DNA from: Marinobacterium halophilum
GTDB lineage: Bacteria; Pseudomonadota; Gammaproteobacteria; Pseudomonadales; Balneatricaceae
DNA: 64,000 nt
Assembly (NCBI RefSeq): GCF_003014615.1
Contig: NZ_PYGI01000002.1
Span: 124,001 to 188,000 of the forward strand
Direction of reading: 5' to 3'
The notes under the pieces are model-generated. The model was not told where the DNA came from and made no database searches. It saw nothing but the letters and a program-made list of their open reading frames with translations. The translations under genes and the position numbers were made by a program. Below are positions 8,941-17,988 of this stretch, one piece after another. Positions within the stretch are counted from its first letter, which is position 1. Every line of letters begins with the position of its first letter.

Positions 8941-9069
8941 TGTTCAGGGCTGCAAGGACTGCAGCGGAACTCAGCACCGTAGCAACAAGGATGGCAGGAT
9001 GCACCGCTACACGGATATGGACAGCTGAACAGAGGGGCGTACTCCAGGATGATACGCCTCTTTATTTTT
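8941..9069 (+). ncRNA. Putative CsrB/RsmZ-like CsrA-sequestering small RNA
   Basis: A short region without an ORF that reads as a folded RNA of about 130 nt. Seven GGA triplets begin at 8956, 8966, 8989, 8997, 9013, 9019 and 9047. One lies in a perfect hairpin, CTGCA-AGGAC-TGCAG (8950-8964). GTAGC (8979-8983) pairs with GCTAC (9006-9010) around two further GGA motifs. The 5' end TGTTCAG (8941-8947) pairs exactly with CTGAACA (9025-9031), closing the domain. A terminator with a T-rich tail follows. GGA in hairpin loops is the recognition element of CsrA/RsmA, so sequestration of that regulator is the likely role. Identity is inferred from pattern alone. Confidence 0.6.
9032..9069 (+). terminator. 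Rho-independent terminator of the small RNA
   Basis: AGAGGGGCGTA pairs with TACGCCTCT (two bulged G) around a loop that itself holds a GGA. TTTATTTTT follows from 9061. Confidence 0.75.
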
Positions 9070-9260
9070 CCCCCGCGTCACCTAACCCCATTCGTTTTGC
9101 CCTCCCACTGCTCATAGATCGATCGACACACGAATACTCCAGATCTGCATTCGTTTATCGTTACGTCAAATCCAATCATGTTATCACCTGCGTACACACT
9201 CATCTGAACGATAGCTGACCCTGCACCGGCTGTCCGAACCTCTTCCATCAGGTGAGCACC

Positions 9261-9521
9261 ATGCCGAATAATATTTGCCAGCCCTCTATTTCCAAGCCTC
9301 GCCGACGGCTGAATCCTCGCAAACTGATGCTCAGCAAGTGGACGGCGGTAACGCCTGAAAACAAGGAAAAGCATTTTATTGTCACTCGGGTTGTTCAACC
9401 CGAACATCCTGACGAACCGATTGAGTGGATCGACTTGCAAGCAATACACTCCAAACGGACGCAAACGCTGCGCTGGCATGTATTACTCGACGCACAATGC
9501 TGGTTACAGGGGTGGAAGTAG
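9261..9521 (+). CDS. TIGR02450 family Trp-rich protein
   Basis: An 86-residue protein with the signature of the TIGR02450 Trp-rich family: NPRKLMLSKWTAVTP, then ENKEKHFIVTRV, and a C-terminal pattern of well-spaced tryptophans (LRWHVLLDAQCWLQGW). The family is conserved in Proteobacteria and cyanobacteria and has no established function. The ATG at 9261 has AGGTGA at 9250-9255; an in-frame GTG at 9252 is less likely. It stands alone between the small RNA and the glutamine transporter operon. Confidence 0.85.
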   Translation: MPNNICQPSISKPRRRLNPRKLMLSKWTAVTPENKEKHFIVTRVVQPEHPDEPIEWIDLQAIHSKRTQTLRWHVLLDAQCWLQGWK

Positions 9522-9834
9522 CCTCCTGAATAGACCAGAGCACGATGATTTTATCCACAGACATATCCATTTTCATATATCACGCAAGAAATGAAACACC
9601 CCATCAAAAGCATCAAGCTCTCCGAAAAACGCGATAATAATGCCAAAAAAACGTGTTTAACCTGCAAACCGCTAACTTAATGACCCACTGGACAGCACTA
9701 TCGATTTGATTTTTATAGCCAAAATGAACCATAGTAATACGATGGATTTTGGCGACAGTGGACAGATCATGCTCCACCGTCGAGCTGTTCAGGGCGGTTG
9801 GCCGATTCAACCGCTCCACACTTAAGGAGCGATC
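9522..9834. other. Intergenic region upstream of the glnHPQ-like operon
   Basis: About 310 bases with no convincing gene. The AT-rich middle (9590-9740) probably holds the promoter of the transporter operon, but no single box stands out. A TAAGGAG ribosome site precedes the ATG at 9835. Confidence 0.5.
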
Positions 9835-10593
9835 ATGAAGAGCAAATGGCTAAAGACACTGGGTATGGGACTGGCTCTCTCGGCGGCAACCACCGCTGCT
9901 CAGGCCGAGACGTTGAAAGTGGTCACCGACCCCAGCTTCGTCCCCTTTGAGATGATGGATCAAGCCACCGGCAAAATGGTCGGCTTCGACATGGATATTC
10001 TGGCCGAAGTCGCCAAACGTTCAGGCTTTGAATATGACCTCAACACGCTGGACTTCAACGGCATCATCCCGGCTCTGCAAAGTGGCAATGTGGATATGGC
10101 ACTGGCCGGCATCACCATCACCGAGGCCCGAGAGAAGATCGTTGATTTCTCCGACCCCTATTACGACTCTGGCCTGCGTATTCTGGTTCGTGCCAACAAC
10201 GATGGCGTGGACGCACTCCCCGATCTGGAAGGTGCCAAGATCGGTACCAAGATCGGTAGCACCAGCTACAACTTCCTCAAGGACAACCTTGAACAGGATG
10301 ACAACGTAATCCCCTACCCCGGCAGTTCGGACATGTACATGGCCTTGATGTCCGGTGCCGTTGACGCGGTGTTCTATGATGCGCCCAACGTCGGCTATTT
10401 CTCCAGCACCCGTGGCCAGGGCCGCACCAAAACCGTCGGCCCGCTGTACGAAGGCCAGCAGTATGGCATCGCGCTCAAGCAAGGCAGCCCGTGGATGGAC
10501 GAGGTAAATGCAGCATTGGCCGATATGAAAGCCGATGGCACCTACAAGACCATCTATGAAAAATGGTTCGGCACCATGCCGAACAGCCAGTAA
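9835..10593 (+). CDS. Polar amino acid ABC transporter substrate-binding protein, GlnH-like
   Basis: A 252-residue periplasmic binding protein with a signal peptide ending AATTAAQA. The mature part begins ETLKVVTDPSFVPFEMMD and continues with GFDMDILAEVAKR, the family 3 solute-binding pattern for polar amino acids. Later motifs (ALAGITITEAREKIVDFSDPYY and GTKIGSTSYNFL) match GlnH. It delivers ligand, most likely glutamine or a relative, to the permease and ATPase encoded next. A strong TAAGGAG site precedes the start. Confidence 0.9.
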   Translation: MKSKWLKTLGMGLALSAATTAAQAETLKVVTDPSFVPFEMMDQATGKMVGFDMDILAEVAKRSGFEYDLNTLDFNGIIPALQSGNVDMALAGITITEAREKIVDFSDPYYDSGLRILVRANNDGVDALPDLEGAKIGTKIGSTSYNFLKDNLEQDDNVIPYPGSSDMYMALMSGAVDAVFYDAPNVGYFSSTRGQGRTKTVGPLYEGQQYGIALKQGSPWMDEVNAALADMKADGTYKTIYEKWFGTMPNSQ

Positions 10594-10601
10594 TCCTGAC
10601 C

Positions 10602-10628
10602 GGGCCGGCCATCGATCAGCGTCGGCCC
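10602..10628 (+). other. Hairpin between binding-protein and permease genes
   Basis: GGGCCG (10602-10607) pairs with CGGCCC (10623-10628). A GC-rich intercistronic hairpin after a binding-protein gene usually stabilises the upstream message and lowers downstream expression. Confidence 0.45.
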
Positions 10629-10659
10629 CTCCCGCCTGTTCATTACGGAGCATTCATTC

Positions 10660-11331
10660 GTGGAATCCCAGTTTCAATTCGACTGGCAAGCAGCACTCGA
10701 CGCCGTTCCCTTTCTGCTCAAGGGCGCGCCCTATACCCTGATGATCTCGTTCGGCGGCCTGCTCGTCGGCTTTGCGCTTGGCATCCTGTTCGGTCTGCTC
10801 AGCCTCAACCGCCGCTGGTACCTGCGCTGGCCCGCAACCGCGTATATCGAAGTCTTCCGTGGCACACCGATTCTGGTCCAGGTCCTGTTCATTTTCTACG
10901 GCCTGCCTGACCTTATCGGAGCGCCGATCGACCCGATCACGGCAGCTATTGCAGCGATTGCCTTCAACTCGGGAGCCTATATTTCTGAAGTGGTTCGCGG
11001 CGGCGTGCAATCGATCGCCAAGGGCCAACGCGAAGCCGGGCTGTCACTGGGCCTGTCTCGCACCCAAACCTTCTGGACCATCATCTGGCCTCAGGCGTTT
11101 CGCCGCATGATTCCACCACTGGGCAACCAGGCGATCGTCAGCATCAAGGACACGTCTCTGTTCTCGGTGATCGGCGTCGGCGAACTGGTGCGCCAGGGTC
11201 AGGTTTATATTGCCAATACCTTTACCGCGTTCGAGGTCTATTTCGTGGTCGCGATCATGTATCTGATCATCACACTGTCACTCTCCTTCCTGCTGCGCCT
11301 GATCGAGCGCCGTGGAATGACTGCAGCCTGA
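10660..11331 (+). CDS. Polar amino acid ABC transporter permease, GlnP-like
   Basis: A 223-residue inner membrane permease with about five helices. It contains the EAA loop motif ([26 protein letters not shown]) that contacts the ATPase, and [18 protein letters not shown], typical of HisM/GlnP permeases. The start is a GTG at 10660 with GGAG at 10647-10650. It lies between the binding protein and the ATPase genes in one operon and probably works as a homodimer, since only one permease gene is present. Confidence 0.9.
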   Translation: MESQFQFDWQAALDAVPFLLKGAPYTLMISFGGLLVGFALGILFGLLSLNRRWYLRWPATAYIEVFRGTPILVQVLFIFYGLPDLIGAPIDPITAAIAAIAFNSGAYISEVVRGGVQSIAKGQREAGLSLGLSRTQTFWTIIWPQAFRRMIPPLGNQAIVSIKDTSLFSVIGVGELVRQGQVYIANTFTAFEVYFVVAIMYLIITLSLSFLLRLIERRGMTAA

Positions 11332-11344
11332 GGACCGGTTTTTC

Positions 11345-12091
11345 ATGTCGTATATTGTTGAAATCAATCAACTGAACAAGTCGTTCGGCCAGCATCACGT
11401 ACTCAAGGACATCGACCTTCAAGTCGAAACCGGGGAAGTGGTCGTTATCATCGGTGCCAGCGGCTCAGGCAAATCCACCTTGATCCGCTGCATCAACGGA
11501 CTGGAAGAGTACAACAGCGGTTCATTGGTCGTGGACGGCCATGGACTCGAACCGCACGGCGGCAACCAGAAAGCGCTGAACGCCATTCGCAAGGAAGTGG
11601 GCATGGTGTTCCAGCAGTTCAACCTGTTCCCCCACCTCAGCGTGCGCCGCAATATCATGCTGGCACCCATGAAGGTGAAAGGGGTCAATCAGGCGGATGC
11701 TACCGATACGGCTGATCGCCTGCTGGAACGGGTCGGCATTGGCAGCCAGGCCGAGAAGTATCCCAATCAGCTGTCCGGTGGCCAGCAGCAGCGCGTAGCG
11801 ATCGCCCGCGCCCTCGCCATGGAACCTCGGCTGATGCTGTTCGATGAACCCACATCAGCACTGGACCCGGAAATGGTCGGAGAAGTGCTGGATGTTATGC
11901 GCGAGCTGGCCCGTGAAGGGATGACGATGATTGTAGTGACACATGAGATGGGCTTTGCCCGTGAAGTTGCCGACCGTGTGATCTACATTCATGAAGGCCG
12001 AATAGTGGAACAGGGGCCACCGGACCAGGTGTTCGACAACCCGCAAAACGAACGTACCCAAGCGTTTTTGTCACGGGTATTGTCACATTAA
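11345..12091 (+). CDS. Polar amino acid ABC transporter ATPase, GlnQ-like
   Basis: A 248-residue cytosolic ATPase. Seen are Walker [10 protein letters not shown], the Q-loop ([13 protein letters not shown]), signature [16 protein letters not shown], Walker [15 protein letters not shown] and the switch histidine in VTHEMGFA. The length and sequence suit GlnQ/HisP. It ends the three-gene glutamine-type operon, 13 bases after the permease. Confidence 0.93.
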   Translation: MSYIVEINQLNKSFGQHHVLKDIDLQVETGEVVVIIGASGSGKSTLIRCINGLEEYNSGSLVVDGHGLEPHGGNQKALNAIRKEVGMVFQQFNLFPHLSVRRNIMLAPMKVKGVNQADATDTADRLLERVGIGSQAEKYPNQLSGGQQQRVAIARALAMEPRLMLFDEPTSALDPEMVGEVLDVMRELAREGMTMIVVTHEMGFAREVADRVIYIHEGRIVEQGPPDQVFDNPQNERTQAFLSRVLSH

Positions 12092-12111
12092 ATCAAACAC
12101 TCCTGCTGCGC

Positions 12112-12152
12112 GAAGTGCTCACCGCATGATCCTGTCCGCGGCGAGCACCTTC
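12112..12152. terminator. Convergent stem-loop between glnQ-like and SMR genes
   Basis: GAAGTGCTCACCGC (12112-12125) pairs with GCGGCGAGCACCTTC (12138-12152), with one wobble and one bulge. It separates two converging genes. A T-run is missing, so it may act bidirectionally with help. Confidence 0.55.
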
Positions 12153-12157
12153 AATGC

Positions 12158-12490
12158 TCAGTGTTCACCAACAGTGGAAAACAGGTTGATCACCATGATA
12201 CCGGCCAAAATCATGCTCATGCCAGCCACTGTGGCAAGATCCAGTTTTTGGCCGTAAAGCCACCAACTTACCAGCGCGATAAGCATCAAACCGACGCCAG
12301 ACCAGACCGCGTAGGCGACCCCGACCGGTATTGTTTTCAACGTCAGTGACAAAAAATAGAAGGCGATCAGGTAGCCCACCACCACAATGACCGAAGGCAT
12401 GAGGCGTGAGAAACCTTCGCTGGATTTCAGTGCGGTGGTGGCAATCACCTCGGCCACTATAGCGATGGAGAGAAAAAGCCAGTTTTGCAT
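12158..12490 (-). CDS. Small multidrug resistance (SMR) efflux protein, EmrE-like
   Basis: A 110-residue four-helix membrane protein of the SMR family. The essential membrane glutamate is in helix 1 ([14 protein letters not shown], Glu14 position), and helix 3/4 signatures appear as [13 protein letters not shown] and LAGIMVINL. Such proteins work as dual-topology dimers that exchange protons for quaternary cations or guanidinium. The W-S-G-V-G pattern and I-A-E-V-I-A-T favour the EmrE (drug or betaine/choline) branch over Gdx. It stands alone. Confidence 0.88.
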   Translation of the reverse strand: MQNWLFLSIAIVAEVIATTALKSSEGFSRLMPSVIVVVGYLIAFYFLSLTLKTIPVGVAYAVWSGVGLMLIALVSWWLYGQKLDLATVAGMSMILAGIMVINLFSTVGEH

Positions 12491-12577
12491 GTACTTGCCC
12501 TGCTCAGACGTTGCCGGATGGTCCGACAGCTGTCGGATGTATCGCGATTATAGGGAGGCTATTGCCCAACTCAAAAC

Positions 12578-12602
12578 ACAAAAAGGAGGCATCATGCCTC
12601 CT
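12578..12602 (-). terminator. Terminator of the porin gene
   Basis: AGGAGGCAT (12584-12592) and ATGCCTCCT (12594-12602) form a 9-bp stem. Read on the minus strand it is followed by TTTTTGTGTTTTG, a normal Rho-independent terminator just after the porin stop. Confidence 0.75.
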
Positions 12603-12620
12603 CTTGAATATCCGCTAACA

Positions 12621-13544
12621 TCAGAAATTGAAGTTCATACCCACATGGATCACATTTGAGTCTTCGATACCGTAAAGGGTTCCATCCCAGGCCATCGCTT
12701 CAACCCATACCAACACATCTTTATGCAGGCTGCGCTGATAGGCCAGAATCACCGCATCGAAGTCATCCACACCCGCATCATCATCCAGACTGGACACACC
12801 AACGGTGTACAGATTTTTGCCGGACGGAATACCCACCAGTGCATCGAAACCGGAACCGGTATCTTCACGATCCATCCAGGCACCATTGATGTAATAGCCA
12901 TTCCCGGCATAGGATGCCGACACACCATAGATATCATGATTGTTGGCCGCATCGGTATAAGCGGCTCCCAACGTCAGCTTGCCGATACTGTAGTTGGCAC
13001 CCAGCTGGTTCTGTCCTTCCTCACCATTGTCATCATCATCGATCTGCACCAGCGCCTTCAGTTTCAGACCTGCCAGGTCGGGGCTTTCATACAGCGCGGA
13101 CTGACCGATACGGGAGCCTCCATCCAGGGTGTAATACACCGGTGCCGAATCCCACCACATGTAATCGCCATAATAGCCAACCGCATCATAGAACGGTGAG
13201 GATACCTTACCGCCGGAGATCGCCCCCCAGTCACCGCGCAGACCCAAATGACCATAGCGCATGTCACCAATACTATCGCCTTCATTATCCAGATTAACCG
13301 CCACTTCATATTTGGCAAAAGCCTTAAGGCCTTCGCCGAGATCACGCTCGCCTTTCAGGCCGATACGAGAAGACGCATCCTTGTATTCGGTGTCATCGGC
13401 ATTTTCCGCATGTTCCAGCATGATACGAAGGCTGCCGTAAAAATCGATACCGGTATCCGCAATTTCAACCGCTTGGGCCGTTATCGGTGCGGCGACTGCG
13501 CCCGCCAGTGCAAGACAGATCAATTGTTTCTTCATGGTTTTCAT
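12621..13544 (-). CDS. Gram-negative trimeric porin
   Basis: A 307-residue outer membrane porin. The signal peptide ends PITAQA, followed by IDFYGSLRIMLEHA, the first beta strand of OmpC-like porins, and GLKGERDLGEGLKAFAKYE in the second hairpin. The C-terminus HVGMNFNF ends with Phe, the Bam recognition signal. Acidic loops (DDDDNGEEG, DDDAGVDD) suggest a cation-preferring pore; this is inference. It has its own terminator and a long AT-rich upstream region. Confidence 0.88.
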   Translation of the reverse strand: MKTMKKQLICLALAGAVAAPITAQAVEIADTGIDFYGSLRIMLEHAENADDTEYKDASSRIGLKGERDLGEGLKAFAKYEVAVNLDNEGDSIGDMRYGHLGLRGDWGAISGGKVSSPFYDAVGYYGDYMWWDSAPVYYTLDGGSRIGQSALYESPDLAGLKLKALVQIDDDDNGEEGQNQLGANYSIGKLTLGAAYTDAANNHDIYGVSASYAGNGYYINGAWMDREDTGSGFDALVGIPSGKNLYTVGVSSLDDDAGVDDFDAVILAYQRSLHKDVLVWVEAMAWDGTLYGIEDSNVIHVGMNFNF

Positions 13545-14092
13545 CAGCTCGGTTATAGGTTACCGGTGGCCCGCATCATATTCCGGCCACTCGTAATGCG
13601 TGTTCTGCCTGAAAACAACAGCGGCCACTGGGACCGCTGAAAATGAAGGGGAGTCTTCGCTTCAGGCTTGGTGCGGGATGCATTCTCAAGGACTGGATGC
13701 AGACTCGAAAACGGAGAAAAACGAAACGCAGCGATAGAAAAACTATTGATTTATCCGAGCAACCGGAACAACGGGCGCTGTGCACTCAATACCACACAAC
13801 ATCGAATATAAATAAATATTTATGCCATAAAAATGAAACACCATTTAAACATATCACCGATACAGAACAGAAAATGTCTTATTGATAACCTTGCTTACAC
13901 CTTCGTCTTCTTAATTCTAGTCCTGCACACAACCGTAGACACCGACAATCAAAAAAAAACCCACAATCAGCCAATAGTTTTTCTAAACCATGACTTGGAA
14001 AAACTGCCGAATATGACCGTTTTTTATCATATTTTTGACACACCGACTTTCTAACCTTGCGCCATCGATTTCAAACATTTGGACGTAGCGCC
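13545..14092. other. AT-rich divergent intergenic region
   Basis: About 550 bases between the porin (minus) and the phosphodiesterase gene (plus). It becomes strongly AT-rich from about 13790 and must carry both promoters. ATAAATATTTAT at about 13808 is a palindrome. A 73-codon ORF at 13833-14054 has no recognisable features and is probably chance. No regulator-binding site can be named. Confidence 0.45.
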
Positions 14093-15349
14093 ATGGGCAA
14101 ACTGATTATGATCATGATCGACGGTATCAGCGCCGATCATTTTGAACATTACCGCCAGCACCTGCCGAATCTGGACCGGCTGGCCCGCACTGGTACCCAA
14201 TTGCAGGCGTTAAAGCCCGAGATGTGTGGTACTTCCTGCCCGGGACGCACCTCGATGATTACCGGCGTATCACCTGCCGAACACGGCATCTACGGCAATC
14301 ATATCTGGACCGACGATGGTTTTCGCTGGGCCAATCCCTATGACGTACGCGGAGACACCCTGCCTGCACTGGCTGTCCGTCAGGGACTGGACGTTGCCAA
14401 CCTCGGTTACGGCATGGTGCGTCCCGAAGACTGCAACCTCTATATCGGCCCTTGGTGGGCAGACGAAATGCTGATGCGCGGCAAGGATGCGACACCTGAA
14501 CCTGCTGATGAAGGCTGGCTACGAGCTGCGAGCATTCATGATCCAGAAGGCCGTTTGGCCGCACTAGATGCTGAAACAGTGGTCTCGCCCAATCGCTCTG
14601 ATGAACACAAGCTGCAACTGGGCATGCTGGCAGATCAGCAACTACTTGATCTGGCCGCCGGTCTGGCCGGTTCCGAACAAGCGCCGGATTTTATTTTGCT
14701 GGAGATCGCCATCACCGACTATTTTCTGCACAAATACGGTGCCGACCATGATCTGTCCCGCTGGTCACTGCGCACCGCCGATGCCCAGATTGGCACTTTG
14801 CTGGCGCGACTGGAGCACGCCGGTGTGCTGCAACAATACAACTTTGCCATTTGCAGCGATCACGGCCACGCACCCATGCCGAAGGGACTGTATGTAGATC
14901 GTCTGCTCGGCCATGACATCAACTGGTCCAGCGAAGGCGGTGTACTGCTGATTCGGCCAGCGAACGCCCAGCAGGCCAAATACGTGACCGATATTCTGGT
15001 TGGCGAAGGAATAGAGCCCTGCAATACCGATTTCATGCCGGCCACAGCAGCAGATGAATTGTTGGCTTTCACCGTACCAGAAGACTCCGGCATCAGCTTT
15101 GAAGCCGCATTGCCGGGGACTGATGGGTTTTATGGGCCATCCAAGTACCGCTCCAATCATGGCATGCGCCCCGGCACACCAGCCGACTACCGTTTCTGCA
15201 TTTTCAGCGGCCCCGATATCCCACAGAAACAACTGGGCATCGCCGAATGCATCCGCTTTGCCCCAACCCTCGCCGATATCCTTGGCGTAGAAACACCTTG
15301 GGCTGCCCGCTCACTGCTGAGCAGCAATGTCGACGTGAACGCGGCTTGA
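14093..15349 (+). CDS. Alkaline-phosphatase-superfamily phosphodiesterase (NPP-like)
   Basis: A 418-residue metal-dependent hydrolase of the type I phosphodiesterase/nucleotide pyrophosphatase group. Metal ligands visible are IDGIS (Asp10), DYFLHKYGADH (D-x3-H) and CSDHGHAP (the SDHG motif). The nucleophile loop is CGTSCPGRTSMITG, with Ser48 at the position of the usual Thr. No signal peptide is present, so it acts in the cytosol on an imported substrate. It is followed on the same strand by a dipeptide-type ABC transporter and an HAD phosphatase. The start at 14093 fits the family; upstream residues do not. Confidence 0.8.
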   Translation: MGKLIMIMIDGISADHFEHYRQHLPNLDRLARTGTQLQALKPEMCGTSCPGRTSMITGVSPAEHGIYGNHIWTDDGFRWANPYDVRGDTLPALAVRQGLDVANLGYGMVRPEDCNLYIGPWWADEMLMRGKDATPEPADEGWLRAASIHDPEGRLAALDAETVVSPNRSDEHKLQLGMLADQQLLDLAAGLAGSEQAPDFILLEIAITDYFLHKYGADHDLSRWSLRTADAQIGTLLARLEHAGVLQQYNFAICSDHGHAPMPKGLYVDRLLGHDINWSSEGGVLLIRPANAQQAKYVTDILVGEGIEPCNTDFMPATAADELLAFTVPEDSGISFEAALPGTDGFYGPSKYRSNHGMRPGTPADYRFCIFSGPDIPQKQLGIAECIRFAPTLADILGVETPWAARSLLSSNVDVNAA

Positions 15350-15423
15350 GCCGCGTCCCCTGTCGCACTTGAACAACCCGTCCAAACTTCCAACAACCCG
15401 ATTCATATAAGCAGGACACACCC

Positions 15424-16899
15424 ATGAAATATTTGATGACTTCTCTGGTAATGGCCTCAGCCCTGGCAAGCAGTGTTGCCGCAGCTGGCACCATCCGTCT
15501 GGGTCATGATGTCGGCTATGCCGGTGCCGAGTCACTGGACCCGATCTCGCCGAGCCGCTTCTTCGAAGCCAACCAGATGCTCTACTCCCGCATGATCCGC
15601 CAGGGCCAGGATGGCCAGCCAAGCCCGGAGCTGGCCACCGAGTGGTCCCCCTCTGCGGATGCAAAAACCTGGACCTTCCAGCTGCGCAAAAACGTCAAGT
15701 TCCACGACGGGTCCGACTTGACCGCCGCCGATATCAAATACACCCTGGAGCGCATCAACGATCCGAAAATTGCCTCCCCGGTCGCCGCCGTGCTTGGCAT
15801 CATCGAGCAGGTCAAGGTACTGGATGATTACCGTTTCGAGATCAAGCTATCTTCGCCTCACGCCGACCTGCCGTTGCTGTTGATGGACTACCGTGTGCGC
15901 ATTATTCCGGAAAACAGCGGTGACACCATTGCCAAAACCGGTATCGGTTCCGGCCCATTCATGCTTGAGGAGATGGACTCCGAAGGCACAACCGTGCTGG
16001 CCGCCAACCCGAACTACTGGGAAGGCAAGCCGGCGGCGGATGGTGCCGAGCTGATCGGTATCCCTGACTCCCAGGCACGTGTGCAGGCTTTGATGGCTGG
16101 CCAGGTGGATCTGGAGCAAAGCATCACGGCTCAGCAGAAACGTCTGTTCCAGAACAACCCTCAGTTCAAGCTGCAAACCATCGCCACCGGTGAATGGCGT
16201 GGCTTGGCGTTCCGCACCGACATGGCACCGTTGGATAACCCCAAGGTGCGCAAAGCCCTGCGCATGGTGGTAGATCGTCAAGAGATGATGACGCTGGTTT
16301 CGGGTGCTGACGCGGGCATCGTCACCTGTGACCACCCGGTTTGGTCCGGCGATCAATACCGTACGGAAATCGACTGCTCCCAGGATATCGCAGGCGCCAA
16401 GAAGCTGTTGGGTGAAGCCGGCTATCCGGACGGTATCGAAGTGACCATTAGCGCCGCCGACAATGAGCCGGAATGGATTCACATGATCGAGGTGTACCAG
16501 CAGCAGGCGGCCAAGGCCGGCATCACAGTCAACCTGAACATGGTGCCGTCTGATGGTTACTGGAGCGATGTTTGGATGAAACATCCGGCCTCTGCTTCAC
16601 GCTGGTCACAGCGTCCGGCAGACCAGGTGCTGAACGAAGTATTCCGTTCAACGTCTGCTTGGAATGAAACCTTCTTCAACAACCCCGCCTTCGACCAGGC
16701 CTTGGATGACGCCCGCTCCGAACTGGACTTTGAGCAGCGCAAGGCACTGTACGCCAAGCTGCAGACTCTCCTCTGGGAAGAGGGCGGTGAGCTGATCCCT
16801 TACCACCTGAACCAGACCCGTGCCCTGCGCAGTAACGTGACCGGCCTGGACCCGGTAGAACAGTTTTCTATTCGCTGGCACAAAGTGGATGTGAACTAA
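15424..16899 (+). CDS. Dipeptide/oligopeptide-type ABC transporter binding protein (family 5)
   Basis: A 491-residue periplasmic solute-binding protein. The signal peptide is MKYLMTSLVMASALASSVAAA. It shows the family 5 signature (TWTFQLRKNVKFHDGSDLTAADIKYTLERI) and the later ALRMVVDRQEMM and YQQQAAKAGITVNLNMV segments. These proteins bind peptides, nickel, glutathione or other compounds. Its place between a phosphodiesterase and permease genes suggests a phosphorus-containing ligand here, which is inference. Two strong hairpins follow the gene before the permease. Confidence 0.88.
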   Translation: MKYLMTSLVMASALASSVAAAGTIRLGHDVGYAGAESLDPISPSRFFEANQMLYSRMIRQGQDGQPSPELATEWSPSADAKTWTFQLRKNVKFHDGSDLTAADIKYTLERINDPKIASPVAAVLGIIEQVKVLDDYRFEIKLSSPHADLPLLLMDYRVRIIPENSGDTIAKTGIGSGPFMLEEMDSEGTTVLAANPNYWEGKPAADGAELIGIPDSQARVQALMAGQVDLEQSITAQQKRLFQNNPQFKLQTIATGEWRGLAFRTDMAPLDNPKVRKALRMVVDRQEMMTLVSGADAGIVTCDHPVWSGDQYRTEIDCSQDIAGAKKLLGEAGYPDGIEVTISAADNEPEWIHMIEVYQQQAAKAGITVNLNMVPSDGYWSDVWMKHPASASRWSQRPADQVLNEVFRSTSAWNETFFNNPAFDQALDDARSELDFEQRKALYAKLQTLLWEEGGELIPYHLNQTRALRSNVTGLDPVEQFSIRWHKVDVN

Positions 16900-16912
16900 G
16901 CCACACCAGCCT

Positions 16913-16993
16913 GCCTGTGGATACTGTTGTCCGCAGGCATTTTCTGCCGGGCCCTCTGCACAACGGCACCCGTAACGGCCGTTATGCAGAGGG
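16913..16993 (+). other. Two tandem intercistronic hairpins
   Basis: GCCTGTGGA (16913-16921) pairs with TCCGCAGGC (16930-16938). CCCTCTGCACAACGG (16952-16966) pairs with CCGTTATGCAGAGGG (16979-16993) with one mismatch. Neither has a long T-run directly after it. Such structures after a binding-protein gene typically raise its message stability relative to the permease genes. Confidence 0.6.
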
Positions 16994-17030
16994 TATCCGG
17001 CGTACTGTGCAACCCAATGATTGAAAACTC

Positions 17031-17978
17031 ATGCTGAAATTGATCCTGCAGCGGCTCGCCATGGCCCTGTTTACCCTGTTGACCGTTTGTGTACTGGTCT
17101 TTTCCATCACCGAGGCTCTGCCCGGCGATGTCTGCACCGCCTATCTGGGCCGTGATGCACACGGCGTACGGCTGGAAAACTGCCGTCAGGCACGCAACCT
17201 TGATCAACCGGCGCTGCAACGCTTTGCCGACTGGGGCAGCGGCGTGCTGCAGGGCAGCCTTGGTATCTCGGTCAAGCGTGACAAACCGATCAATGATCTG
17301 GTGGCCACTCGCATGCGCAACACCGCCGTGCTCGCGCTGGGCGCGGCCGTGATCGGTATCCCGTTGGCGATTTTCCTTGGTGTAATTGCCGCGCTGAGGC
17401 GTGACCGCCCCGCCGATATACTGATCTCCGGCGGCTCCATTTTCGCCATGACCATTCCCGAGTTCGTCACCGCGACTCTGCTGGTACTGGTTTTTTCGAT
17501 CCAGTTGCAATGGTTTCCAGCCGTGACGACGGTGCGCCACAGCGCCCCGATCAGTGAACTGCTGCCCAACATCGTATTGCCGATGATAACCCTGGCATTG
17601 GTGATGATGGCGCACATCCTGCGCATGGTGCGCTCGGCGATGATCGATGTGATGGCCAGTGACTTTGTACAGATGGCCCGACTCAAGGGCGTGCCGTTTT
17701 GGCGTATCGTCTGCGTGCATGCGCTGCCCGCCGCCATGCTGCCAACCATCAATATCATCGCGCTCACCGTAGCCTGGCTGCTGGGCGGCGCGGTGATCAT
17801 CGAGCAGGTATTCAACTACCCCGGCATCGGCACCCTGATGATTCGTGCCATCTACGATCGCGATCTGCCTTTAGTACAGGCCATTGCACTGATTCTGGCC
17901 TCGGTTTACGTACTGTGCAACCTGCTTGCCGACCTGTCGTCGCTGGCGTTGAACCCTCGCCTTAGAACGGCCCGCTAG
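17031..17978 (+). CDS. Dipeptide-type ABC transporter permease (DppB-like)
   Basis: A 315-residue permease with six helices. The N-terminus LILQRLAMALFTLLTVCVLVF and the ALPGDV turn are DppB/OppB hallmarks. The ATPase-contacting EAA loop is present as DFVQMARLKGVPFWRIVCVHALP, and VIIEQVFNYPGIGTL is the typical C-terminal segment. It forms the first half of the membrane channel with the next gene product. Confidence 0.9.
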   Translation: MLKLILQRLAMALFTLLTVCVLVFSITEALPGDVCTAYLGRDAHGVRLENCRQARNLDQPALQRFADWGSGVLQGSLGISVKRDKPINDLVATRMRNTAVLALGAAVIGIPLAIFLGVIAALRRDRPADILISGGSIFAMTIPEFVTATLLVLVFSIQLQWFPAVTTVRHSAPISELLPNIVLPMITLALVMMAHILRMVRSAMIDVMASDFVQMARLKGVPFWRIVCVHALPAAMLPTINIIALTVAWLLGGAVIIEQVFNYPGIGTLMIRAIYDRDLPLVQAIALILASVYVLCNLLADLSSLALNPRLRTAR

Positions 17979-17988
17979 GAGACTTTTG

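Noticed and set aside
8941-9030. tRNA-like or 6S-like reading of the GGA-rich RNA
   Set aside because: No cloverleaf, no T-loop sequence and far too short for 6S RNA.
13833-14054. 73-codon ORF upstream of the phosphodiesterase gene
   Set aside because: Lies in AT-rich promoter sequence, has no ribosome site worth naming and no family features.
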